Origin: Rufibacter tibetensis
Lineage (GTDB): Bacteria; Bacteroidota; Bacteroidia; Cytophagales; Hymenobacteraceae
Assembly (NCBI RefSeq): GCF_001310085.1
Contig: NZ_CP012643.1
Span: forward strand, 1,395,001 to 1,459,000
DNA: 64,000 bases
Direction: 5' to 3'
The notes beneath the pieces were generated by a model. It had not been told where the DNA came from. It saw only the letters and a program-made list of their open reading frames with translations, and searched no databases. Shown piece after piece: positions 1 to 8,599 of the stretch (positions are counted from its first letter, which is position 1; each line of letters opens with the position of its first letter). Both the position numbers and the translations under genes were made by a program.

Positions 1-219
1 CTTGGCCCCTACAATTGTGCCTATGAACATCAACAGGATAATCCGGAACACCAGCGCCAGCATGAGGCCAATGGTACGGCCTTTGCCCTGTTGTTCTTTG
101 GGCAGGCGCCCCACCACAATGGAAATAAACACAATATTGTCAATCCCCAGCACCACCTCCATGAAGGTAAGGGTGAGAAGACTTAGCCAGACATCTGGAC
201 TGGTAAATACGTCAAACAT
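1..219 (-). CDS. TerC-family integral membrane protein, N-terminal part (runs off the window)
   Basis: Reading the minus strand from an ATG at 219 gives 73 residues starting [15 protein letters not shown], followed by [18 protein letters not shown] and [13 protein letters not shown]. The acidic residues in the first membrane helix (MEVVLGIDN) and the following basic loop are typical of the TerC/YkoY/Alx membrane family, linked to tellurite resistance and manganese export. At least two membrane segments are visible. The gene continues past base 1, so the C-terminal part and the subfamily cannot be judged. An open frame on the opposite strand is a shadow of this gene. Confidence 0.85.
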   Translation of the reverse strand, partial: MFDVFTSPDVWLSLLTLTFMEVVLGIDNIVFISIVVGRLPKEQQGKGRTIGLMLALVFRIILLMFIGTIVGAK

Positions 220-345
220 AGTTCTATTTTAGGTCAGGTAGTGCGTAAAGGTTGGAAAGTTAGGGATTTAAACGCAGGCGAAAGAACTGGGTTAAGCACC
301 CCACCAGAATCCCTCAATTTTAGGTATTACTACGGAAAGGGTAGA

Positions 346-837
346 TCAGGACTTCATGTTCACAAACTGCAACGGAATACCCAGCTCAGCCCGGCGCAGC
401 ATCGCAATCACGTCCTGTAAATCGTCAATCTTTTTCGCGGTTACGCGCACCTGGTCGTCCATGATGGCAGGCGTCACTTTCAGCTTGCTGTCTTTGATCA
501 GCTTTACAATCTTTTTGGCGTCTTCCTTGTCAATGCCAGCGCGCACTTTTACATCTTTCTTGATCATGGCTCCGCTGGGAACCGCGTCATTGCTGAAGTC
601 AAGGGCGGTGGCGTCTATTTGCTGCTTTACAATCTTGCTCAGGATGATGTCCTCAATCTGGCGCAGGCGCATGTCGTTCTCGGTGACAATGTGCACAATG
701 TTAGTTTTCTTGTCCAGCTCCACGCTTCCTTTGGTGTCTCTGAAGTCAAAGCGGGTCTGGATTTCTTTTTTCACGGTGTTCATGGCATTTTCCAGCGTTT
801 GCGGGTCCACCTTGCTCACAATATCAAATGAGGGCAT
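346..837 (-). CDS. yajQ: YajQ family cyclic-di-GMP-binding protein (DUF520)
   Basis: The 163-residue product begins MPSFDIVSKVDPQTLENAMN and has the usual YajQ length. Recognisable features are the RFDFRDTKGSVEL segment, the acidic motif around the TEND residues, and the C-terminal AKKIDDLQDVIAMLR block. YajQ proteins are small cytosolic proteins with two ferredoxin-like folds. Some members bind c-di-GMP and work with transcription factors, and others bind nucleotides or RNA. Which role applies here cannot be read from the sequence. A candidate promoter element lies about 60 bases upstream at 896-903. Confidence 0.93.
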   Translation of the reverse strand: MPSFDIVSKVDPQTLENAMNTVKKEIQTRFDFRDTKGSVELDKKTNIVHIVTENDMRLRQIEDIILSKIVKQQIDATALDFSNDAVPSGAMIKKDVKVRAGIDKEDAKKIVKLIKDSKLKVTPAIMDDQVRVTAKKIDDLQDVIAMLRRAELGIPLQFVNMKS

Positions 838-895
838 AACAGAAGTTTTAAATGAAATGAAGTGTATTTGAATAGTTTTATTGCCGGAAGCCGTA

Positions 896-903
896 CAAAG
901 TTA
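896..903 (-). promoter_or_regulatory. Candidate Bacteroidota -7 box for yajQ
   Basis: The minus strand reads TAACTTTG, an exact match to the Bacteroidota -7 consensus TAnnTTTG, placed 58 bases before the yajQ ATG. A TTTG lies only 9 bases upstream, too close for a standard -33 box, so support is partial. Confidence 0.4.
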
Positions 904-947
904 CTAGTTTAGCAAAATTTTAGTGAAAAGTGCTTAAAAACGCAGTC

Positions 948-1385
948 ATGCAAATTATTCAGCCCTCCAGCTTTCACGAGTTTGAGCAGTATTACCGTTT
1001 ACGTTATGAAATGTTACGCAAGCCCTGGCACCAGCCCATTGGCAGCGAGCGTATGGAAGACGACAATGAGGCCACGCATTTGATGGCGATTGATGAAGAC
1101 ACGGGTGAGATTATGGGTGGGTGCCGCGTGCACCTTGAAACCGATACCGAAGCCCAGCTTCGCTTCCTGGCGGTAGGTCCTAAATACCAGAACAAGCAGG
1201 TAGGTCGCCGGCTTTTGCAGGCGGTAGAAGAAGAAGCCCGCCGGCTGGGTGCCAAGGAATTGATTGTACAGGCCCGCGAGTACGCCAGAAACTTTTACAA
1301 GCGGAACGGGTTTACAGAAGAGTTCCCTTCCCACTTACTCTTCGGAGAAGTGCAGCACTACCAGATGCGCAAGCCCCTCTACTAA
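948..1385 (+). CDS. GNAT family N-acetyltransferase
   Basis: The product has about 145 residues. It shows the GNAT motif A (RFLAVGPKYQNKQVGRRLL, with the acetyl-CoA pyrophosphate loop QNKQVG) and the C-terminal AREYARNFYKRNGF segment of motif B, where an aromatic residue usually acts in catalysis. It resembles the ElaA/YjcF-like subgroup of small acetyltransferases; the substrate is unknown. I chose the ATG at 948 over the upstream GTG at 930 because the bases before 948 look like half of an intergenic palindromic repeat. The gene is divergent from yajQ. Confidence 0.85.
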   Translation: MQIIQPSSFHEFEQYYRLRYEMLRKPWHQPIGSERMEDDNEATHLMAIDEDTGEIMGGCRVHLETDTEAQLRFLAVGPKYQNKQVGRRLLQAVEEEARRLGAKELIVQAREYARNFYKRNGFTEEFPSHLLFGEVQHYQMRKPLY

Positions 1386-1400
1386 ACAGCGACGGATAAA

Positions 1401-1465
1401 AGCCATTGCTTCGCTTCCCATCTGTGGTTTTCCTGCAGAGGTACCGGGTAGCGGGAGCAATGGCT
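1401..1465. terminator. Inverted repeat between the acetyltransferase and lipocalin genes
   Basis: Perfect 10-base arms (AGCCATTGCT at 1401-1410 and AGCAATGGCT at 1456-1465) are separated by 45 bases. A short T-rich run follows. It may end the acetyltransferase transcript, but the large loop weakens the case. Confidence 0.35.
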
Positions 1466-1481
1466 TCTTATTTGCTCTGTC

Positions 1482-2030
1482 ATGAAAAAATCTCTTGTTT
1501 TTGCTAGCCTTGGCATTGGTCTGCTGGTGTTAGGTGCCGCATACCTGGTCTTTCAACCCACACCTGCTCCTCTGCCTACGGTCTCCTCGGTAGACCTGCA
1601 GCGCTATGCCGGCAAGTGGTACGAGATTTCCCTGATCCCCAACCGTTTTGAGAAAGGCTGCCATTGCACCACGGCGGAGTACGTTCCCAAGGAAGACTAC
1701 GTGGAAGTGCGCAACTCCTGCCGCAAAGGCAGCGCTAATGGCAAACTGGATGGAGCCGTAGGCAAGGCTTTCCCGGTGGAGGGCAGCAACAACGCCAAGT
1801 TACGGGTGCAGTTCTTCTGGCCTTTCCGGGGTGATTACTGGATTCTGGACCTTGCCGATGATTATTCCCACGCCTTGGTGGGTTCGCCAGACCGCAACTT
1901 CCTCTGGATTCTCGCCCGCAAACCGCAGTTAGATCCTGTGATTTACGCCCGTTTATCTCAAAAGGCTCAGGAATTAGGGTTTGATGTTCGTCGGCTTGTT
2001 CATAATGATCAGAGCTGTGGGGAGAGGTAA
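1482..2030 (+). CDS. Lipocalin family protein (Blc-like)
   Basis: The 182-residue protein has an N-terminal hydrophobic segment (about residues 5-25) with no clear lipobox, so it is probably a membrane-anchored or cleaved signal. The lipocalin signature is complete: the first strand YAGKWYEISLIPNRFEKGC, followed by repeated beta strands and a late RNFLWILARKP segment. Bacterial lipocalins of this type bind lipids or other hydrophobic ligands in the envelope and are often stress-induced. Cysteines in the early strand (KGCHC) and near the C terminus could form the usual disulfide. No operon partner is evident. Confidence 0.9.
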   Translation: MKKSLVFASLGIGLLVLGAAYLVFQPTPAPLPTVSSVDLQRYAGKWYEISLIPNRFEKGCHCTTAEYVPKEDYVEVRNSCRKGSANGKLDGAVGKAFPVEGSNNAKLRVQFFWPFRGDYWILDLADDYSHALVGSPDRNFLWILARKPQLDPVIYARLSQKAQELGFDVRRLVHNDQSCGER

Positions 2031-2279
2031 CAGGGTTTCCTAGCTGCTTTTTTGTGCATGCAGTTTGTCTTTGCTGGCGTAGCGGAGGCTTGTTTCGGAG
2101 CCCTTATGCTGGGTAGTTGCATTGCTTCCCTCCGTGCGCTCACGGCCACGAGGCCCCGTCTTCCCCTCTCGCACTGCCCTTTCGGCCTGGGCTGTCTATT
2201 CCTCTTAGCTTCTGTCTATCTATGGCCAAAAGCGAGGCGCTCGATGGGAAGACTGGAATTTGAGAAAGTAGCAAAGGCT

Positions 2280-2331
2280 GTTTTCAACTTGGACCTACCA
2301 TGATCTGAAGTTTACAAATCAGTGGGGCGCC
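2280..2331 (+). repeat. 52-base dispersed repeat, copy 1
   Basis: The segment starts GTTTTCAACTTGGACCTACC. Its reverse complement occurs at 47311-47362 with 5 mismatches in 52 bases. Both copies are intergenic and both sit next to other repeat modules. Confidence 0.85.
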
Positions 2332-2399
2332 AGCCCCAAAGGTATACTAGATGACAAATCTAGATAATACTTCAAAGCTGCAATACCACTACCTCAAAA

Positions 2400-2430
2400 G
2401 ACCTCGTAGTGTCCGGAGGTCCTACGAGTG
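2400..2430. repeat. 31-base hairpin repeat, copy 1
   Basis: The arms CTCGTAG and CTACGAG enclose a short loop. A 31-base copy at 45551-45581 has arms CTCGCAG and CTGCGAG, so the single change inside the stem is matched by a compensatory change on the other arm. Confidence 0.75.
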
Positions 2431-2452
2431 TCTCTGCTGAAGACCGGCAAAA

Positions 2453-3331
2453 CTACCCTTCTTCCCTGTCATTCCCCAGATCACCATCGCGCTTTCCTGG
2501 CATATCCCTAAGACTATTCTGCTGCAAGGCGAGTACGGCCTGAAGTTCTTCTCGCAGGAGTTTCACTTCCAGGTGTAACTGGTCAATCTGCTTGGCTCCG
2601 GCAATGTCAGAGTCTTCGCTGGCGGCATCGCGGTCAAGGAAGAAGCTGGCAAGTAAGGCGGTAAAATATCCAAAAACAGCAAAACCGTAGAGGGCCAGCA
2701 CAAAACAAAGGGCACGCCCTTCGGGGGTTTGGGGCCAGTACTCGCTGCCCAAGGAAATCAGGATCATGGCCGTCCACCACAGGGCTTCGCCATAGGAAGC
2801 AAGGCCTCCTTTCACCTGGTTCTCAAATGTATACATTCCGGCTGCTCCGGAAAACAAAACGGCTAACGACAAGGCCAGCATATAGCCAAAGCCCCGCCTT
2901 CCCATGGTGGCACCCAGGCTTTTCATACCCCGGTTCAGGGAGCTCAATACCCGCACCAACCGGATGCCCCGTACAGCCCGTACGGTTCTGAAGAGCCGCA
3001 CAAACCGCGTAATCCGGAAAACCCGCAGGGCAGGCACCACCAATGAGATAGCAGTCAACCAATTTGATTTGAGGAAAGGAAGCTTTTCGGGGGCCAGGGT
3101 GAAGCGGAGAACGAAGTCCAGGATGAAGAGAATCCAGATGACGTAGTTGATCATCTGCAGCACCGGTCCTAATCCCCAGATCAATTCCACCACCAGCAAC
3201 ACCAGCCACACAAAGCCAAGAAAGATCATGGGACCTTCCAGGGCATGCTGAATCCGGCGAAGGAGTTGCCGGCGTTCGTGGTTTAAGGCGCTGTTAACAG
3301 GGTTGGTTGAAGGGGTAGGTGTCTCACTCAT
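2453..3331 (-). CDS. Voltage-gated-type ion channel (potassium channel family) with non-canonical filter
   Basis: The 292-residue product (start at MSETPTPS; an upstream in-frame ATG at 3406 adds only an unconserved, non-signal tail) has the six-helix plan of voltage-gated cation channels. Helices lie near residues 35-54, 60-80 and 87-100. An arginine-rich S4 follows at 101-140 (RVFRITRFVRLFR and RGIRLVRVL). S5 is near 148-167, a pore loop near 180-200 and S6 near 207-232. A cytosolic tail with a short coiled coil (HLEVKLLREELQAVL) ends the protein. The pore loop reads ISLGSEYWPQT instead of the usual TVGYG, so ion selectivity is uncertain. The gene stands alone. Confidence 0.87.
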   Translation of the reverse strand: MSETPTPSTNPVNSALNHERRQLLRRIQHALEGPMIFLGFVWLVLLVVELIWGLGPVLQMINYVIWILFILDFVLRFTLAPEKLPFLKSNWLTAISLVVPALRVFRITRFVRLFRTVRAVRGIRLVRVLSSLNRGMKSLGATMGRRGFGYMLALSLAVLFSGAAGMYTFENQVKGGLASYGEALWWTAMILISLGSEYWPQTPEGRALCFVLALYGFAVFGYFTALLASFFLDRDAASEDSDIAGAKQIDQLHLEVKLLREELQAVLALQQNSLRDMPGKRDGDLGNDREEG

Positions 3332-3432
3332 CAATAAGTGCTTTTCTTTGATCATACGCAAGTGCAGAGCAAGAGTGGGGCCTTTTAGAATTAGCAAACC
3401 TGGCATCCCTCCTCAGGCAAAAGAAAAGGAGT

Positions 3433-3472
3433 CGTTTTTAGGGCCGATTTTCAAAAAAAGTGCTTAAAAACT
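3433..3472. repeat. Imperfect palindrome of the intergenic TTTT/AAAA family
   Basis: CGTTTTTAGGGCC, a short spacer, then a partly complementary GCTTAAAAAC. It matches the layout of palindromes seen at 15357, 44248, 54929, 57830 and 62971. Confidence 0.4.
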
Positions 3473-3565
3473 GGTTTAATCCTATTCTTTAACCACTCTA
3501 TATGTAACCACACCTATATAACTGGAGTACAAGTAGCATCTCCTAATATTGCTACCTTATACGTT

Positions 3566-6500
3566 TTGTCTACCCATACTGTAAAAAGATATACGCTTAA
3601 AACATTGGCTGTTCTCCTCTGGATTATAGGAGGTGTGCTGGTGTTAGTAGTGCTCCTGTTGGTGGCACTGCAGATCCCCAAGGTGCAGGACTTTGCCGCC
3701 AGCAAAGCTGAGAATTACCTGCAGAATAAAATAGGCACTGAGGTCAGAATAGGGAAGTTCCGCAGCGATTTCCGGAAGGACATTCTTCTGGAAGACGTGT
3801 ACCTGGAAGACCAGAAAGGTGACACGCTCTGGTACTCCCAGCGCCTGGCCGCCAACCTTGACATCCTGGGCATCCTTAAATCCAAAGTGGCCCTCAAGTC
3901 ACTGGAACTAGAGAACGCCACCGCCCACATCTTCCGCACCCTGCCCGACAGCGCCTCTAACTTTGACTACATCCTGGAGGCCTTCGCCTCGCCCGCAGAC
4001 ACCACCGCCACCGACACCACTAGTGCCGGTTTTGTCTATGATATAGGCACCCTTAGCTTCAAGAACATCTTTCTCACCTACCGCGATGAGGTGAACGGCC
4101 AGAACGTGCGCACCCGCATAGGAAACTTCAACGTGGAGATGGACGAACTGGACCTCACCAAGGAAATCTACCGCATTGGAGATATCACCCTGCGCGACAC
4201 CTACGTGGACATGGTTCAGACCAAAGTTCCACCCGAAGGCGAATCTGAGCCCATGACCATGCAGTTTGGGTTAAAGACTGTGGCCTTGGACAGAGTGAAG
4301 CTGAAGTACCGAAACGGCGTGGCCAAGCAATACATAGACCTGAACCTGGGTCAGGCCAGAATGGCTTCAGACAAGATTGACCTCATCAATTCACGCATTG
4401 ATTTGAGCAACCTGGAGCTGCACAACAGTACCCTCGCCTACTCGCAGAACGCGGAGATGCCCGCCGAGTACCGCGTGGTGAACCCCAAAGAGGCGCTGGA
4501 AGCCATTGAGGAATCGGTTTCCAAAACCACCGGTGAACCAGTGAACTGGGTGTTTACCCTGGACAAGCTGAACGTTACCGAGGTAGACGCCGCCTTTGAC
4601 AACTATGATGCGCCAAAGCAAGCCAGAGGCATGGACTACAACCACCTCATGGCCCGCAACTTGAACATTCAACTAACGGATCTTTACTACAGCACCAACC
4701 GCACCACTGCCCAACTGGAGCAACTTACCTTCCAGGAGAAAAGCGGGTTTGAGGTAAAGCAGTTTACCGCCGGTATTTTGTTTGACTCCGTTCAGACCGA
4801 ATTATCAGATTTGGTGCTGGAAACAGGCCACAGCCGCATTGCACGCCGCCTTAAAGTAGGATACCCATCATTGGAGACTGCAGCGGATGACCTAAGCAAA
4901 CTGACCTTGTCTGCTGACCTACAGAACACCTACATCGGGTTCCGGGACATTGCCTTGCTACAACCTACCTTAGTAAACCAACCACCATTAGCCGGAAACC
5001 TGAACCAGACGGTGCGTTTAAGCGGCGTAGTAAATGGCCGCATGGACAACCTGCTGTTGAGCAACGTGCGGGTGAGCGGATGGCGCAATACCGAACTGGC
5101 TTTGAATGGCCGGATCAGGGGCTTGCCTAACCCAGATAATTTGGCAGCCAACCTACAGATCAACCGGTTCCATACCACTGCCGCCGATGTAAACTCTTTG
5201 CTTCCGGCAGGTACGTTACCAGCCAACATCACCCTGCCACCGTCTATGGATGTGCAAGGTTCGTTCAGCGGCACCATGACCGCTTTTGACGTAGATGCCA
5301 CCATCCGGACTACTTTCGGGAACGCGATTGCGAAGATTGACATGACACCGGGCAGAACCGCAGGGCAGGAACGCATCAAAGGCAACGTGCGCCTTATGCG
5401 CTTTGACCTGGGCCGCCTGATGAATGATAAAACGTTGGGGCGCGCCTCACTGGTAGCCAACATTAACGGTACTGGTATTACTCCCGAGACCATGGTGGCC
5501 AACATTGACGGTACGGTGCAAGGGTTTGAATACGGCGGCTATAATTACCGTGACATTACCTTTGACGTGGACGCCAACCGCAACCGCTACGTCATCAAAG
5601 CCAACAGCACCAAGGACGAGAATCTGGATTTCGCGCTGAACGGTACAGTGAACCTGCGGGGAGCGCAACCGGCTATCGCTATGAACGCGAACCTGCGCGC
5701 TGTAGACTTCCAAGCCTTGAAGCTGTATTCTGAAGACCTCCGGTTACGCGGTGATATCATTGCGGACTTACGCGGCGGTGATGCCAACAGCCTGAACGGT
5801 TCTATCATTGCCCGTGACGCCGCCCTTACCAGCAACAACCGTCCACTCAAGTTTGATTCGCTGGCGGTGTATCTGACGCAACAAACCAACAGAACCGAAT
5901 TGCGGGTCTTGTCTGACGTGATCACCGCCAACCTGAATGGGAACATTGGGTTAGGAGACATCGGGCCCGAGCTGATGAACCACATCAGCCGGTACTATGA
6001 CCTGGGCAACGGTGGGTATAAACCTAGTACCCGGCCCCGGCAGTTCAGCTTTAACATGGCGCTGCACAAGCCACGCATTTTCCAGGCCTTCGTACCCGGG
6101 CTTGACCGGTTGAGCTTAGATACGCTTTATGGGAATTACAACAGCCAAACCGCTAACCTGGAGATGGTGGCCAGGGTACCCCGCGTTAGGTACAGTGGCA
6201 CGCGGTTAGACTCTATAGCCCTGAACGTTTCCTCAGACCCTAACCAGCTAAACTACAACGTACACGCAGAGCGTATCCGTCAAGACACTACGTTTAGGGT
6301 GAACAACATTGCACTGGACGGAAGTGTACAGAATAACACGGTAGCCCTTCGGGCAGCAAATGAAAGCGAAGCCGGCGAGGAAGAATCAGCCATTGGCGTA
6401 TTGCTCCGGCAAATCAGAAACGGGTTTGAAGTGAACGTAGCCCCAGACCTGCTCATTAACCGCGATGCCTGGACCGTTGCACCTGACAACTTTGTGCGGT

Positions 6501-8599
6501 ACTACACCAACAATGGAGCAGTGGTAGCGAACAACCTGCGCTTATCCAATGGGCCTATGGCGATTGCGCTGCAAAGCCAGAACCCAACGGCTCAGAATTC
6601 GCCGCTCAACGTCAACCTGACTGATGTAGACTTAGGTTATCTTGCCCGTGCCATTTTGCAGGATGACAGCCTAATGGCCGGTACCCTGAACGGACAAGCC
6701 ACCGTGAATGACATTTCAGGCAACATGAGCTTTACCGCAGACATGGCCCTGACTGGTTTAGAGTACCAGACGTTCCCGGTAGGGGATCTTTCCCTGCAAG
6801 CCAGCAACCCCACCACTAACCGTTACAACATGACTGCCCGTCTTACCGGCTTAGGCAATGACGTTACGTTGGCGGGCTATTACCTCACCACTGAGGGTAA
6901 ACCTATTTCCTTTGACCTGGACATGGGGCAATTGAACCTGGCCAGTCTTCAGCCTTTCACGGCCGGTATGGTGAAAAACCTGGGCGGAAATCTGTTGGGC
7001 CAAGTGGCCATCAGAGGAACGGCAGATGCTCCTACTATGGCGGGCGACCTGCAGTTTCAGAATGCCACCTTCAACCTGGCCATGCTCAATTCCACCTTCC
7101 GGGTACCAGATGAGCGCCTGGCCGTGAACAACCAGGGCATCCAGTTCAACGACTTTGTCATGCTTGACTCCCTGAACAACCGCGCCACCGTAAACGGAGC
7201 CATTCTTACTTCCAACTTCATTGACTACCGGTTTGATTTGCGCGCCACTACCGAAGACTTCATGGTGATGAACAGTACCGCCGCTGACAATGAGCTGTAT
7301 TACGGCCGGGTATTCCTGGATAGTGACACCCGCATTACCGGAGACCTGAACGTGCCTATCATTAACACCAACGTAACCGTAGCGCCTAACTCCAACCTGA
7401 CCTACGTGATGCCGCAGGAAGAAGCGGGCGTGAACCGAGAGGGCATTGTGGTCTTTGTGGACGTGGACAGTACCCGTAACCGACGCATTAACCGCCAAAA
7501 GCAAATAGACACGCTAGACGCCGAGGTGCAGGGGATTGAAATGACCATGACCCTGACCTTAACAGATGAAACTCCTATTACCGTGATCGTAGATCCTGAG
7601 GCTGGTGACAACCTCACCATCAGAGGCGAGGCGAACTTGAATGTAGGTTATGATGTCACTGAAAACATCACCTTATCTGGTCGTTATGACGTAACCGAAG
7701 GCCGCTACGCCATGAGCCTGTATGAACTGGTGAGCCGCGAATTTGAGATAGACCCTGCCAGCTACATTGTGTGGACGGGTGACATGCTGGATGCCGATGC
7801 TAATATCACGGCCATCTACAACGTAGACGCAGCCCCGCTGGAACTCATCCAGAGCCAGACTGCCGGTTTAGATGCCGGAACCGCCGGCCAATACCGTCAA
7901 AAGATGCCATTTGATGTTCGCCTGAACATGAAAGGCGAGATCATGAACCCGGCTATCTCTTTCAACATTGAGTTAGATGAAAAAGCAAGGGGAGGCATGG
8001 TAGAAGAGGTAGATGCCCGTTTACAGCAACTAAGCCAGCCTACGCAGGAATCTGAGCGCACCAAACAGGTTTTCTCGCTGCTGGTGCTGGGCCGCTTCAT
8101 GGCGCAGGATCCATTGGCGTCGTCTGGCGGAGGTGGCATTAACAGTGCCTTGCGCGGTAGTGCCAGCAAAGTACTCTCTGACCAACTAAATGCCCTTACT
8201 GGCCAGTACCTGGGCGGTTTGGGTCTGGAATTAGGCTTGAACTCCTATGAAGACTATTCGTCCGGTGATGCCCAGAGCCGCACAGATTTAAACGTAGCCA
8301 TGCAGCGGCAACTGCTCAACGACCGATTGACCGTCACCTTCGGAACAGACATCCCGTTGGGGGGTGGCAATGACCAGGGTAACTCCGGGAACAATAGCAA
8401 CGCCAGCGGGTTTGCCGGTGACGTATCGGTGGAGTACTCGGTGACCAAAGACGGACGTCTGCGGTTGCGGGCCTTCCGGAACAATGCGTATGAAGGGTTC
8501 CTGGACGGCCAGTTGCAACGCACTGGTATCTCCCTTCTATTTGTGCGGGAGTATGACAGCCTCGCAGACCTCTTCAAAAACACTGGCAAAGCAAAATAA
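3566..8599 (+). CDS. tamB: TamB family translocation/assembly module protein
   Basis: The 1677-residue protein has one N-terminal membrane anchor (about residues 12-36, LAVLLWIIGGVLVLVVLLLV), then a very long repetitive beta-rich region of the AsmA/TamB type, and a C-terminal TamB (DUF490) domain (about 1250-1677, with the GRYDVTEGRYAMSLYELVSREF block). TamB-like proteins form hydrophobic grooves across the periplasm, and current models give them a role in phospholipid transport and outer-membrane assembly with an Omp85 partner. Here that partner is the next gene, whose ATG overlaps this stop codon by one base (TAATG), implying translational coupling. The start is a TTG, the only usable in-frame start before the anchor helix. 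Confidence 0.93.
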   Translation: MSTHTVKRYTLKTLAVLLWIIGGVLVLVVLLLVALQIPKVQDFAASKAENYLQNKIGTEVRIGKFRSDFRKDILLEDVYLEDQKGDTLWYSQRLAANLDILGILKSKVALKSLELENATAHIFRTLPDSASNFDYILEAFASPADTTATDTTSAGFVYDIGTLSFKNIFLTYRDEVNGQNVRTRIGNFNVEMDELDLTKEIYRIGDITLRDTYVDMVQTKVPPEGESEPMTMQFGLKTVALDRVKLKYRNGVAKQYIDLNLGQARMASDKIDLINSRIDLSNLELHNSTLAYSQNAEMPAEYRVVNPKEALEAIEESVSKTTGEPVNWVFTLDKLNVTEVDAAFDNYDAPKQARGMDYNHLMARNLNIQLTDLYYSTNRTTAQLEQLTFQEKSGFEVKQFTAGILFDSVQTELSDLVLETGHSRIARRLKVGYPSLETAADDLSKLTLSADLQNTYIGFRDIALLQPTLVNQPPLAGNLNQTVRLSGVVNGRMDNLLLSNVRVSGWRNTELALNGRIRGLPNPDNLAANLQINRFHTTAADVNSLLPAGTLPANITLPPSMDVQGSFSGTMTAFDVDATIRTTFGNAIAKIDMTPGRTAGQERIKGNVRLMRFDLGRLMNDKTLGRASLVANINGTGITPETMVANIDGTVQGFEYGGYNYRDITFDVDANRNRYVIKANSTKDENLDFALNGTVNLRGAQPAIAMNANLRAVDFQALKLYSEDLRLRGDIIADLRGGDANSLNGSIIARDAALTSNNRPLKFDSLAVYLTQQTNRTELRVLSDVITANLNGNIGLGDIGPELMNHISRYYDLGNGGYKPSTRPRQFSFNMALHKPRIFQAFVPGLDRLSLDTLYGNYNSQTANLEMVARVPRVRYSGTRLDSIALNVSSDPNQLNYNVHAERIRQDTTFRVNNIALDGSVQNNTVALRAANESEAGEEESAIGVLLRQIRNGFEVNVAPDLLINRDAWTVAPDNFVRYYTNNGAVVANNLRLSNGPMAIALQSQNPTAQNSPLNVNLTDVDLGYLARAILQDDSLMAGTLNGQATVNDISGNMSFTADMALTGLEYQTFPVGDLSLQASNPTTNRYNMTARLTGLGNDVTLAGYYLTTEGKPISFDLDMGQLNLASLQPFTAGMVKNLGGNLLGQVAIRGTADAPTMAGDLQFQNATFNLAMLNSTFRVPDERLAVNNQGIQFNDFVMLDSLNNRATVNGAILTSNFIDYRFDLRATTEDFMVMNSTAADNELYYGRVFLDSDTRITGDLNVPIINTNVTVAPNSNLTYVMPQEEAGVNREGIVVFVDVDSTRNRRINRQKQIDTLDAEVQGIEMTMTLTLTDETPITVIVDPEAGDNLTIRGEANLNVGYDVTENITLSGRYDVTEGRYAMSLYELVSREFEIDPASYIVWTGDMLDADANITAIYNVDAAPLELIQSQTAGLDAGTAGQYRQKMPFDVRLNMKGEIMNPAISFNIELDEKARGGMVEEVDARLQQLSQPTQESERTKQVFSLLVLGRFMAQDPLASSGGGGINSALRGSASKVLSDQLNALTGQYLGGLGLELGLNSYEDYSSGDAQSRTDLNVAMQRQLLNDRLTVTFGTDIPLGGGNDQGNSGNNSNASGFAGDVSVEYSVTKDGRLRLRAFRNNAYEGFLDGQLQRTGISLLFVREYDSLADLFKNTGKAK

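Larger units (their letters stand above)
2031..2452. other. 421-base intergenic region with dispersed repeats
   Basis: No convincing gene. The 83-codon open frame in the first part runs into a dispersed repeat and has no recognisable domain. The second half contains a 52-base repeat at 2280-2331 and a 31-base hairpin repeat at 2400-2430, both present elsewhere in the window. Confidence 0.6.

Noticed and set aside
930-947. GTG start for the acetyltransferase
   Set aside because: The bases belong to a partial palindromic repeat and the ATG at 948 fits better.
2052-2303. 83-codon open frame after the lipocalin gene
   Set aside because: It has no recognisable domain, its composition is odd, and its end runs into the dispersed 52-base repeat.
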